From assembly GCF_000023125.1 (NCBI RefSeq), contig NC_013037.1:4766501-4830500 (forward strand): a stretch of 64,000 nt of DNA, written 5' to 3'. The translations under genes and the position numbers were made by a program. Shown here in pieces: positions 35,811 through 44,243 of the stretch (the stretch's first letter is position 1; every line of letters begins with the position of its first letter). The DNA comes from Dyadobacter fermentans DSM 18053. Lineage in GTDB: Bacteria > Bacteroidota > Bacteroidia > Cytophagales > Spirosomataceae. The notes beneath the pieces are model-generated. The model saw only the letters and a list, made by a program, of their open reading frames with translations, was not told the origin of the DNA and did no database searches.

Positions 35811-36827
35811 ATGCAAGTACAATCCAACGTTTCACTCCGCGATCTCAATACATTCGGGCTTGATGCCGATGCCCGGTTTTTTATCAATGTGCGGTCTGTT
35901 GAAGAATTGACAGCCATTTTGCGCGATCCTGAATGGAAGAACTTTCCCAAATTCATCCTTGGCGGCGGCAGCAATATCCTGCTCACAAAGGATATTGATG
36001 CGCTGGTGATCCATCCCGATATCAAGGGTATTACTATTGTGGAGGAAACTGAGGAAACGGTTGTACTGGAAGTGGGTGCCGGCGAGGTTTGGCACGATTT
36101 CGTCATGCATTGTGTGGACAAAGGCTATGGCGGTGTGGAAAACCTCTCGCTCATTCCCGGAACAGTGGGCGCGGCGCCAATGCAAAACATCGGGGCTTAT
36201 GGTGTCGAGATCAGGAGCGTGATCGTTTCCGTAGAAGCGGTGGATATCGAAACCGGCGAGATACGTGTTTTCAGCAACGCAGAATGCGAATTCGGCTATC
36301 GCGAAAGCGTTTTTAAAAAAGCATTGAAAAACAAATACGTGATTACCGGCGCCACTTTCAGGCTCAGCAAACAGCCCGTGCTGAATGCGGCTTACGGCGA
36401 CGTGCAGAAGACCTTGCAGGAAATGGGCGCCGATAATCCCACGATCCGCGACATCAGCGCGGCGATCATGCAGATCCGCCGCAGCAAACTGCCCGATCCG
36501 GCGGAAATCGGGAACGCAGGTAGTTTTTTCAAGAACCCCGAAATACCGGTTGCGCAGTTTGCATCACTTCATGAAATGCACCCGGAAGTGCCCGGCTATC
36601 CCGTGGACGCCGAAACCGTGAAGGTGCCGGCCGGCTGGCTGATCGAACAGGCAGGCTGGAAGGGTTACCGCGAGGGGGCGATCGGCGTGCATGCGCGGCA
36701 GGCGCTCGTGCTGGTCAATTATGGCGGCGGTACGGGGGCGGAGATCAAGGCATTATCAGAGAAAATTCAGGCGTCGGTGGCCGAAAAGTTCGGCATCCGG
36801 CTCAATGCAGAAGTCAATTTTATTTAG
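35811..36827 (+). CDS. murB: UDP-N-acetylmuramate dehydrogenase
   Basis: 338 residues, a type I MurB like that of E. coli. Reduces UDP-GlcNAc-enolpyruvate to UDP-MurNAc with FAD and NADPH in peptidoglycan synthesis. Seen: FAD-binding FILGGGSNILL and IPGTVGAAPMQNIGAYG, the catalytic serine in GSFFKNPEI, and the C-terminal RLNAEVNFI glutamate. The GT-C gene starts 7 bases after the stop, so they are likely co-transcribed. Confidence 0.95.
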   Translation: MQVQSNVSLRDLNTFGLDADARFFINVRSVEELTAILRDPEWKNFPKFILGGGSNILLTKDIDALVIHPDIKGITIVEETEETVVLEVGAGEVWHDFVMHCVDKGYGGVENLSLIPGTVGAAPMQNIGAYGVEIRSVIVSVEAVDIETGEIRVFSNAECEFGYRESVFKKALKNKYVITGATFRLSKQPVLNAAYGDVQKTLQEMGADNPTIRDISAAIMQIRRSKLPDPAEIGNAGSFFKNPEIPVAQFASLHEMHPEVPGYPVDAETVKVPAGWLIEQAGWKGYREGAIGVHARQALVLVNYGGGTGAEIKALSEKIQASVAEKFGIRLNAEVNFI

Positions 36828-36834
36828 CAGCACT

Positions 36835-38067
36835 ATGCACCGCAAAAAGTTATATACCTCATTAGCCCTTCTTGTAGTATTCATCCTAGTTTTTTTCCTG
36901 AAAGAGCGGTTTACCGTCGATCCTTACCAGGATGAGCACCACTATGTGCCTACGGCCGAGCTGTTCAGCACTGAGCCCATTCCCTCGCTGCACCTGCTTC
37001 AAACTTACAATGAGCTGAATACGCCTATTCCGTTCATTCTCGGGGGCTGGGTGATCAATGTGTTCGGGAATGACATTCAAAACCTGCGCTTGCTTACGGC
37101 ATTCACGAGTTTTGCATTGCTGATGCTTTTCGTTTGGTACAGCCCCGGGCGTACGAAGCGTTTCTGGCTCTGTCTGGGCGGTTTGCTGATTTTCCCTAAT
37201 TATTACCTGGTGAGTGTTTACTACTACACCGATATTTTTGCGATGGTGTTCACGCTCGGCGGTGTGATCGCCTACCTGCGGAAATGGCATTGGGTGGGTT
37301 TCCTCTCGCTGGCTGCGGCGGTGTGCTGCCGGCAGTACATGCTGGCTTTTCCCGCCGCGATCCTGGCTTATGAAGTGTTCCGCAATGTAAAATGGAGCGC
37401 CAATCCGGTAGCGGTGGTGAAGAGCGTATTTTCGGATACGGCCTGGATATGGTATGCGCTGGCGGTGCTGACGATCGTTCCGTGGGTGCTTATCTGGCAA
37501 GGCCCCGCGCCGGCATCGGTAATGGCCGACCAGCATTACGATTCCGACAAGTTGGTGCAGTACAATTTCGGCTACCTGATGTACGCCTCGGCGGTGGTGG
37601 CGGTGTACTATATCCTGCCCGAAACGCTCGTGACCCGCCGCTTTTCACATTACCTGACCTACCCGCGCAAGCATCCGGTGATGTTCGCGTCGTTTTTAGC
37701 GATCATCGCCGTTATCATCGCGTTTTTTCCTGCCAAACAGGCCTATAACCCATATTTTACATGGCCATATCTAGGTTATGTGGATGAGCTGCTGATGAAG
37801 ATCGGTATCGCCGGATTGCTGAAACAGATCGTTTTCGGCGCATTGGCGTTGGTGACGCTCGTTCGTTTTATAGCTCCGCGTTTCAACCTGGCGGCGTGGG
37901 TTTACCTGCTCAATGTGCTGCTGCTCGGTAAGGCACAATTGTCGTGGGATAAATATTCCCTGCCGATGATCATGGTTTTGTGGTTCCTGGCCATGTACGA
38001 CGAGCATTGGCTGCCATCGGGGACGCGTACCGAAAACGAACCCGAGGCATTGAATGTGAAATACTAA
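36835..38067 (+). CDS. GT-C fold membrane glycosyltransferase resembling DIE2/ALG10
   Basis: 410 residues with about 10-11 TM segments. After the first TM the loop reads PYQDEHHYVPTAELF, with an Asp-Glu pair at residues 33-34 in the place of the GT-C acidic motif (DE.FH in ALG10). Later come CCRQYMLAFPA, like the RQTN region of ALG10, and KAQLSWDKYSL near the end. ALG10 adds the last glucose to the eukaryotic dolichol-linked glycan; here a polyprenyl-phosphate sugar donor and an envelope acceptor are inferred. Likely in one transcript with murB. The family call rests on motif similarity seen by eye. Confidence 0.6.
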   Translation: MHRKKLYTSLALLVVFILVFFLKERFTVDPYQDEHHYVPTAELFSTEPIPSLHLLQTYNELNTPIPFILGGWVINVFGNDIQNLRLLTAFTSFALLMLFVWYSPGRTKRFWLCLGGLLIFPNYYLVSVYYYTDIFAMVFTLGGVIAYLRKWHWVGFLSLAAAVCCRQYMLAFPAAILAYEVFRNVKWSANPVAVVKSVFSDTAWIWYALAVLTIVPWVLIWQGPAPASVMADQHYDSDKLVQYNFGYLMYASAVVAVYYILPETLVTRRFSHYLTYPRKHPVMFASFLAIIAVIIAFFPAKQAYNPYFTWPYLGYVDELLMKIGIAGLLKQIVFGALALVTLVRFIAPRFNLAAWVYLLNVLLLGKAQLSWDKYSLPMIMVLWFLAMYDEHWLPSGTRTENEPEALNVKY

Positions 38068-38079
38068 AGAGTATATTTA
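38050..38079 (+). promoter_or_regulatory. Bacteroidota promoter of the T9SS esterase gene
   Basis: TTG at 38050-38052, a 19-base spacer and TATATTTA at 38072-38079, one mismatch from consensus, 29 bases before the ATG. It lies over the stop of the GT-C gene. Confidence 0.6.
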
Positions 38080-38107
38080 GCCATTAGCAAACAGCTTTCT
38101 TAATGCA

Positions 38108-40147
38108 ATGAATTTTACACACTTAAGGCCCTTATTTTTCTGCTTTTTCATGAGCTGCATGATCGCCAGCGCACAGGCCCAGCGATTCTATTCCGTGGTT
38201 TTCGACAAGTTGCCGAAGGACATGCAGCTTTATGCGCGTGCCGACGATAACCTGGCCGATGTGCCCATTTCCGGCAGGATCGAACTCGAAGGCTGGGACC
38301 ATATGTCGGTGGTAGTTTTGAGAAACAACGAGCGTGTCGGTTACCAGCGGTCGGCCATCAACTATGGCGGCAAAACGACCGGTTCTTTCAGCCTCACGCC
38401 GAAGATCAAGGCGGAAATGGCGGATTACTCGTTCGAAGTGTATGCCTGCCACGAAGCCGATTCGGTACAGATTGTCCGGCGGAATGAAGTGGTAGCGGGC
38501 GATTTTTACGTGATCAGCGGGCAGTCCAATGCATCGGCCACGATATTTGGCGCGTGGTCGAGCAAATATGCCCGCACGATCGCGCGGGTACCGGACGCCG
38601 AACCTTCCATATTGCCCGGCGATACGCTGTGGACTGCCGCGGCGTGGTCGTGGACATACGTGGGGGCGTGGGGGCTGGAAATGCAGCGCACCATCCTGGA
38701 ACGCGACAGCATTCCTACCTGTGTGATTAATGGATCGCTTCCCGGTGCGAAACTGAGTGAATTTTTGAAAAGAAACCCGCAGGACTCTTCCAGCTTCTCG
38801 CTTTACGGCGGTTTGGTCAAAAGGGTTCGCGTGGCTAATCCGGCCCGCATCCGGGCGTTCATCTGGATGCATGGCGAGCAGGAAGTGTTCGAGAATATCG
38901 GCAGCTATGCCGAGCAATACGACGAGCTGTACAAGCATTGGGTCCACGATTATCCGGAAGTAGAGCAGTTTGTGGTCGTTCAGTCGAACCTCATCATCCT
39001 GCGCAACGACATTCAAAACCCGGTCGGCGGCTCGGTACGTGATTTTTTACGGAGAACAAGGTATTTATATCCCAAAACAGACCATTTCGCAGCGATCGGC
39101 ACGCCTGGCTATGACGCCGTGCATTACAGCAGGGCGGGTTTCGAGGAGTTTGGCCGCCGGATGTACCGCTTTTTGGCCCCCACGGTCTACGGCTCGAAAG
39201 ACACCGATAATGTGAGGTGCCCGGACATTAAAAAGGCGTTTTACACCAATGCGGAGAAAAAGGAGATTACCCTCGTTTTTGAGGAAGGCCAGGACTTGAA
39301 GTGGCCCGCCGATTCGACGGTGACAGGCCAGGACGGCAAACCGCTCGTGCTAAGCCTTAAAAACTTCTTTTTCCTCGACGGTGACGAAAAGAAGGCTCCT
39401 TTTTCGGCAGGAAAAGCCGAAGGTAACCAGGTAACGTTGACGCTGAAAGAACCGTCCACTGCGACAAAACTAAGCTACCTGCCTTCTTTTTACCCAGAAA
39501 ACCTTCCGTTGATTGAACCGTTTTCATTCAACATCGCGGTCTTTACCGGTCCTTATTTGCGCAACAAGCGCGGGTTGGGCGCATTCTCCTTCGATAACGT
39601 AGGCATCGGCGTGCGACTGGCTAATGTGGAATTATCGACTAACCGGACATTCAACTCCGTGATTGTATCGTGGAAAGCGGTGGAAGGAGCGAAAAGTTAC
39701 GTGCTCGAAAAGAAAACTGCCGATAATGCGTCTTACGAGCCATTGAAAACCCTCGATGCCAATACATTGCTTTTCGAGGATAAGGATGTGGAAATCAATG
39801 CGGCCTACACGTATCGCATTCAGGCCGTGAGCGACGTTTCCGAATCGCCTTATGCGACGGCGCGCGTGGAGCTGACGCCGATTTTGGGCGTAGAGCAAAA
39901 CGGACAGGAACTGAGCTGGCAGATTTACCCCAACCCGGTTGATGATATACTGAAAGTAGGCTTCAAAAACCCGGAATCCGGCGTGATCCAGGTATTTAAT
40001 GCCTCCGGTCAATCGAAAGTGCGCTCGGCTTACCGGGCCGCCAAAGACTGGGAAATGAATATCTCCAAATGGCCGGCAGGCACTTATCTCTTGCAGGTGG
40101 AGCAAAAGAACGGCTTTAAGGCTACGCAGAAGTTTATTAAGCGATAG
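38108..40147 (+). CDS. SGNH/sialate O-acetylesterase-like protein with T9SS type A sorting domain
   Basis: 679 residues. Signal peptide (1-24, ending AQAQ). The SASA-type SGNH hydrolase domain shows the catalytic Ser140 in ISGQSNASA, a WMHGEQE segment and the Asp/His pair in DAVHYSRAGFEEFG. A fibronectin III-like region (~500-590) follows, then a T9SS C-terminal domain (~600-679) with WQIYPNPVDDILKVGF and the ending KATQKFIKR. So it is exported across the outer membrane and probably removes acetyl groups from glycans. Own promoter upstream. Confidence 0.88.
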   Translation: MNFTHLRPLFFCFFMSCMIASAQAQRFYSVVFDKLPKDMQLYARADDNLADVPISGRIELEGWDHMSVVVLRNNERVGYQRSAINYGGKTTGSFSLTPKIKAEMADYSFEVYACHEADSVQIVRRNEVVAGDFYVISGQSNASATIFGAWSSKYARTIARVPDAEPSILPGDTLWTAAAWSWTYVGAWGLEMQRTILERDSIPTCVINGSLPGAKLSEFLKRNPQDSSSFSLYGGLVKRVRVANPARIRAFIWMHGEQEVFENIGSYAEQYDELYKHWVHDYPEVEQFVVVQSNLIILRNDIQNPVGGSVRDFLRRTRYLYPKTDHFAAIGTPGYDAVHYSRAGFEEFGRRMYRFLAPTVYGSKDTDNVRCPDIKKAFYTNAEKKEITLVFEEGQDLKWPADSTVTGQDGKPLVLSLKNFFFLDGDEKKAPFSAGKAEGNQVTLTLKEPSTATKLSYLPSFYPENLPLIEPFSFNIAVFTGPYLRNKRGLGAFSFDNVGIGVRLANVELSTNRTFNSVIVSWKAVEGAKSYVLEKKTADNASYEPLKTLDANTLLFEDKDVEINAAYTYRIQAVSDVSESPYATARVELTPILGVEQNGQELSWQIYPNPVDDILKVGFKNPESGVIQVFNASGQSKVRSAYRAAKDWEMNISKWPAGTYLLQVEQKNGFKATQKFIKR

Positions 40148-40192
40148 TCTTACTGCGAGGATGGAGGAAGGGAGGATGGACGAAGTTCCGTC

Positions 40193-40903
40193 CTAGCTTC
40201 CTAATCCGTAGCGCACAATGCAGTAGAGTGCGCGGAAGCCGTCTTTCCAGTTGATTTTTTTACCCTCCTCATACGTGCGGCCATAGTACGACACGCCCAC
40301 TTCGTAAATGCGTATTTTCGGGATTTTGGAGATTTTAGCCGTCACTTCCGGCTCGAAACCGAAACGTTTTTCGAGCAGCGTGAGGCTTTTGAGCTGATCG
40401 GCGCGGAAGAGCTTGTAGCATGTTTCCATGTCCGTCAGATTGAGGTTGGTGAACATGTTGCTCAGGAACGTCAGGAACTTGTTCCCGATGGTGTGCCAGA
40501 AAAAAAGGATGCGGTGCGGTCTTCCGCCCATAAAGCGGGAGCCATACACCACATCCGCATATCCTTCGATAACCGGTTTTAGCAATATATTGAATTCCTG
40601 GGGATCATATTCAAGGTCGGCGTCCTGAACGATAATGTAGTCGCCCGTGGCCCTGCGGATGCCTGTGTGCAATGCCGCCCCTTTTCCCTGGTTGTATTCA
40701 TGCCGGAAGTAAGCCACTTCCAGCTCGGGATTCTCTTCTATAAATCTTTTAGCAACCGCTTCCGTGTTGTCGGCGGAACAGTCGTTCACAATTACGATCT
40801 CCTTTTGAAAATTGCCTATCAGGTCAACGGATTTGAGTTTATCCAGCACATTTCGGATTGTCTTTTCTTCATTGTAGGCAGGAACGATAACCGATAATTT
40901 CAT
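40193..40903 (-). CDS. glycosyltransferase family 2, polyprenyl-phosphate sugar synthase type
   Basis: 236 residues without C-terminal membrane segments; the layout of dolichyl-phosphate mannose/glucose synthases. Seen: LSVIVPAYNEEKTI, IVIVNDCSADNTEAV, the metal-binding VQDADLEYDP and the acceptor region GSRFMGGRPHR. It would charge a polyprenyl phosphate with a sugar, which is exactly the donor needed by a GT-C enzyme such as the one at 36.8 kb; the link is inferred. Same strand as the ROK gene, 60 bases downstream of it. Confidence 0.87.
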   Translation of the reverse strand: MKLSVIVPAYNEEKTIRNVLDKLKSVDLIGNFQKEIVIVNDCSADNTEAVAKRFIEENPELEVAYFRHEYNQGKGAALHTGIRRATGDYIIVQDADLEYDPQEFNILLKPVIEGYADVVYGSRFMGGRPHRILFFWHTIGNKFLTFLSNMFTNLNLTDMETCYKLFRADQLKSLTLLEKRFGFEPEVTAKISKIPKIRIYEVGVSYYGRTYEEGKKINWKDGFRALYCIVRYGLGS

Positions 40904-40963
40904 CAGGGAAGAATAAGAGTGATACTGTTTAAGAGTGAATCTTTATTGTTTCGGGGTTATTCG

Positions 40964-41872
40964 TTACTCAAAACACAGTGAAGCTGCTCCAAGCAGTCCG
41001 GCGTCGTTAGCAAGCGTTGCGCGTTTGATGCTGATAGTTTTAAGGTAATAAGGCGTGAGCCAGTACTTGAAACGATCGTTAATCGCGGGCAAAATAAACT
41101 CAAACGAAGCAGAAATACCACCGCCGATCAAAATTGTTGTGATATCGAGGATACGAACCATCGACACGAGGCCTTCGCCGAGCAGGTAACCCATTTCGTG
41201 GAAAACGGCTTTTGCGAGTTCGTCGCCTGCCGAAGCTGCGGCTACGAGGCCGGTTGTGGAAATGGTGCCGTCTGCCGGGAGCTGCGTGGTGCCGGTGTAA
41301 GCCGCGCGCATGGCATTGGCCATATCGAGCAGTTCTTTCTTACCGATGTTGCGTTCGAGTACTTTTCCGTTTTTGGAAGGCACGTGGCCGGGCTCCATCG
41401 CATTGCCGCCGCCGCCTTTGAACACTTTCTTGTCGATAATCGCCGCGCCGCCGATGCCGGTGCCGAGCGTTACGAAGATGTAGTCTTCCGGAAGTTTGTC
41501 TTCGCCAAAATAATATTCACCCAAAGCTGCCGCATTCGCGTCGTTTTCGAGGTAAAAATCGTGCTGCGGGAAGCGTGCTTTCAAATCCGGAACAATGGTG
41601 ATCCCGTCGATTTCGGGGATTGCCGTGATTTCGATCAGCGTGGTTCTGTCGCGGGAAATGAGTCCCGGAACACCGATCCCTACTTTTTTGACTTCGGGAT
41701 ATTCAACCAGCTGGAGCGCTATTGCATCGCCTAATCTGTCTATAAAATGCCCGGAGCTGCGCCAGCTGGCGGTATCGTGACTGTAAAAATTCGAGATTCT
41801 TCCATCCGTAGCGTCAACGATCCCCATTTTTACGTTAGTACCGCCCACGTCTATACCGAGGTATTGTTCCAT
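40964..41872 (-). CDS. ROK family sugar kinase lacking the zinc cysteines
   Basis: 302 residues. ATP-binding IDVGGTNVKMGIVD at 7-20, catalytic Asp111 in LENDANAAALG, GTGIGG and the EPGHV zinc-His motif at 160-164. In usual ROK glucokinases this is followed by a CxCGxxGC zinc site; here the stretch reads SKNGKVLERNIGKKE with no cysteine. Probably phosphorylates glucose or an amino sugar. The final region ILIGGGISAS and GLLGAASL is typical. The polyprenyl-sugar synthase gene follows in the same direction. Confidence 0.85.
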   Translation of the reverse strand: MEQYLGIDVGGTNVKMGIVDATDGRISNFYSHDTASWRSSGHFIDRLGDAIALQLVEYPEVKKVGIGVPGLISRDRTTLIEITAIPEIDGITIVPDLKARFPQHDFYLENDANAAALGEYYFGEDKLPEDYIFVTLGTGIGGAAIIDKKVFKGGGGNAMEPGHVPSKNGKVLERNIGKKELLDMANAMRAAYTGTTQLPADGTISTTGLVAAASAGDELAKAVFHEMGYLLGEGLVSMVRILDITTILIGGGISASFEFILPAINDRFKYWLTPYYLKTISIKRATLANDAGLLGAASLCFE

Positions 41873-41946
41873 GAAATGAAAATATGGGTTTAATAAATAA
41901 TTTTAAAAATGCGGCAATTTAGTAAAATTGCGCTATTCTTCACTCA

Positions 41947-42657
41947 TCAATCCAAATCTCCCAACTGCGGACGGATCAAAATTTCCTCCACAACTGCCCT
42001 GGGAGACAATGCATAGGCCGCCCAGATCGACTCGGCCACGTCGCCGGAATCCATGAAACGGTCCTCGGGGAGGTCGGTGCCCTTCCAGCTGTCGGTGTAG
42101 GTAGCGCCCGGCAGGATGGCCGTCACCCGCACGTCGTAGGGCTTCATTTCCTCGCGGAGCACCTTGGTCATGCCGTACAATGCGAATTTTGAAATGCAGT
42201 AGGAGCCGCCGTTGGGGTAGGCGATAATGCTGGCAGTAGAGCAAATGGTGAAAATATGGCCCTTTTTGCGCTCCATCATCCCCGCGAGCAAGCCGCGCGT
42301 GAGGTGATAGGCACTATAAAGGTTCGTTTCCATCGTCTTTTCCAGCGTGCCTTCGGTTTCGTTATGGACTTGCCCCGGGATAAATACGCCGGTGTTGTTG
42401 ATCAATACTTCCGGCCGTTGGTTATGGGTGTGGATAAATGCGATGAACGCGTCCACATCGGCCCGAACCGAGAGGTCGGCCGTTAAATAAGTCAGTTTAG
42501 ATTGGGGAAAACTTTCGCTGAATGTTTGTTGCAGTGCGAGCAGGTCGCTCTCGTTTCTTGCGCAGGTAATTACATCGAAGCCTTGTGCTAAAAATTTTTC
42601 TATCGCTGCCCTTCCGATCCCTTTTGTTCCACCGGTTACAACCGCTAATGGATTCAT
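41947..42657 (-). CDS. SDR family oxidoreductase
   Basis: 236 residues of classical SDR: VVTGGTKGIGRAA at 6-18, DLSVRADVDAF, NNTG in place of NNAG, Ser in CSTASIIAYPNGG and the YCISKFALYG Tyr-Lys pair. Substrate unknown. Divergent from the MlaE-type permease gene, start codons 62 bases apart. Confidence 0.88.
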   Translation of the reverse strand: MNPLAVVTGGTKGIGRAAIEKFLAQGFDVITCARNESDLLALQQTFSESFPQSKLTYLTADLSVRADVDAFIAFIHTHNQRPEVLINNTGVFIPGQVHNETEGTLEKTMETNLYSAYHLTRGLLAGMMERKKGHIFTICSTASIIAYPNGGSYCISKFALYGMTKVLREEMKPYDVRVTAILPGATYTDSWKGTDLPEDRFMDSGDVAESIWAAYALSPRAVVEEILIRPQLGDLD

Positions 42658-42719
42658 TTTTCTGATTGCTTCTTTTTTTGCCTAATTTTCCCGAAAATAT
42701 TGAATACAATTAAGATATC

Positions 42720-43448
42720 ATGTCTGTAATCGGTAAATACTTCATTTTTTTAGGAACGCTGTTCGGGAAGGGCGAGAAATTATCGGTTTACTGGCGGAGG
42801 CTGATGGAGGAATGCGTGGGCATCGGCGTGAGTTCGATCTTTATCGTCGCGATCGTTTCCACATTTATCGGCGCAGTTTCGTGTATTCAAACAGCCTACA
42901 ACCTCGTGAGCCCCATTATCCCCATTTCCACCGTGGCATTGATCGTCCGTGACATGGAAATCCTCGAACTCGCGCCTACCATTACCTGTATCGTTCTCGC
43001 CGGGAAGGTGGGTTCCAACATTGCCAGCGAGCTGGGCACGATGCGCATTACCGAGCAAATCGACGCGTTGGAGGTAATGGGGATTAATTCGTCGTCCTAC
43101 CTCGTGCTTCCGAAAGTCGTCGCGGCGATGCTCACATTCCCGATGCTTGTAATATTTTCCGCATTTCTGGGCATTCTGGGCGGATATTTGGCAGGTACAC
43201 TAACGGGCGTGATCACCGAACGCGATTATCTCTACGGCATCCGCGACTCGTTTGTGCCTTACAACATCTTTTTTATGTGTGTGAAACCCTTCGTTTTCGG
43301 CTTCCTCATCGCCTCCATTTCCTCGTTCAAGGGATTTTTTACGTCGGGTGGTGCGTTGGAAGTGGGTAAAGCCAGCACACAAGCCGTTACCAACAGCTGT
43401 ATTTCGATTCTGGTGGCCGATTACCTGCTTGCACAGCTGCTTTTGTAA
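42720..43448 (+). CDS. MlaE family ABC transporter permease
   Basis: 242 residues of the MlaE/DUF140 permease family for phospholipid or other lipid transport across the envelope. Seen: five to six hydrophobic segments, LELAPTITCIVLAGKVGSNIASELGTMRITEQIDALEVMG split by the family glutamate (EQIDAL region), and GGALEVGKASTQAV before the last TM. The ATPase gene follows 42 bases later on the same strand. No MlaD-like MCE protein is adjacent, so its partner must be encoded elsewhere. Confidence 0.9.
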   Translation: MSVIGKYFIFLGTLFGKGEKLSVYWRRLMEECVGIGVSSIFIVAIVSTFIGAVSCIQTAYNLVSPIIPISTVALIVRDMEILELAPTITCIVLAGKVGSNIASELGTMRITEQIDALEVMGINSSSYLVLPKVVAAMLTFPMLVIFSAFLGILGGYLAGTLTGVITERDYLYGIRDSFVPYNIFFMCVKPFVFGFLIASISSFKGFFTSGGALEVGKASTQAVTNSCISILVADYLLAQLLL

Positions 43449-43490
43449 TGCACTAAAAACCAACGGGTTTGTTCTCAACTGAGCTACAAA

Positions 43491-44237
43491 ATGATTGAAA
43501 TCAACAATATCAATAAGGCATTCAACGGTAAGGAAGTTTTGAAAGGCATTTCGGCCCAATTCAAAAAGGGCGAAACTAACCTGATCATCGGCGGGAGCGG
43601 CACAGGGAAAAGCGTGTTGCTCAAATGCATGATCGGCCTCGTGAAGCCCGACCAGGGTAATGTGCTTTACAACGGACGCGATTTTTACAATTGCGACAAG
43701 GAAACCCAGCAGTCGATCCGCCGCGAAATGGGCGTGCTGTTTCAGGGAGGTGCATTGTTTGATTCCAAAACAGTGGAGGAGAATGTGCGATTTCCGCTGG
43801 ATATGCTCACTTCCCAATCGGCGGAGGAAAAGCAGGAGCGGGTGGCATTCTGCTTGCAGCGCGTAGGCCTCGAACAGGCCGCCAAACGGATGCCGTCCGA
43901 AATCAGCGGAGGAATGAAGAAGCGCGTGGGCATTGCGCGGGCCATTGTGATGAACCCGGCCTACCTCTTTTGCGATGAACCGAACTCCGGCCTGGACCCA
44001 TTAACCTCGGTAAAAATCGACGAGCTGATCAAGGAAATCACCGACGAATATCAGATCACCACCATCATCATCACCCACGATATGAACTCGGTGATGGAGA
44101 TTGGCGAAAACATCATGTTCCTTTACCAGGGCAATAAACTTTGGGAAGGCGTGAATACGGATATCACCAAGACGACCGTGCCCGAGTTGAAAGAATTCCT
44201 TTTCTCGAACAAATTGCTGCGTGAAATGCAGGAATAG
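43491..44237 (+). CDS. ABC transporter ATP-binding protein, MlaF type
   Basis: 248 residues. Walker A IIGGSGTGKSVLLKC, Q-loop VLFQGGALFDSKTVEENV, signature ISGGMKKRVGIARAIV, Walker B YLFCDEPNSGLDP and the switch His in TIIITHDMNS. Together with the upstream MlaE-like gene it forms an import or export engine for lipids. The stop is 6 bases from that of the convergent flippase gene. Confidence 0.92.
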   Translation: MIEINNINKAFNGKEVLKGISAQFKKGETNLIIGGSGTGKSVLLKCMIGLVKPDQGNVLYNGRDFYNCDKETQQSIRREMGVLFQGGALFDSKTVEENVRFPLDMLTSQSAEEKQERVAFCLQRVGLEQAAKRMPSEISGGMKKRVGIARAIVMNPAYLFCDEPNSGLDPLTSVKIDELIKEITDEYQITTIIITHDMNSVMEIGENIMFLYQGNKLWEGVNTDITKTTVPELKEFLFSNKLLREMQE

Positions 44238-44243
44238 GCTGCA

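Noticed and set aside
36691..36834. Longer frame for the GT-C gene
   Set aside because: It overlaps murB completely; ATG at 36835 follows the murB stop by 7 bases.
40150..40192. GGACG/CGTCC hairpin after the T9SS esterase as a terminator
   Set aside because: Stem of only five pairs without a T-run; not convincing.
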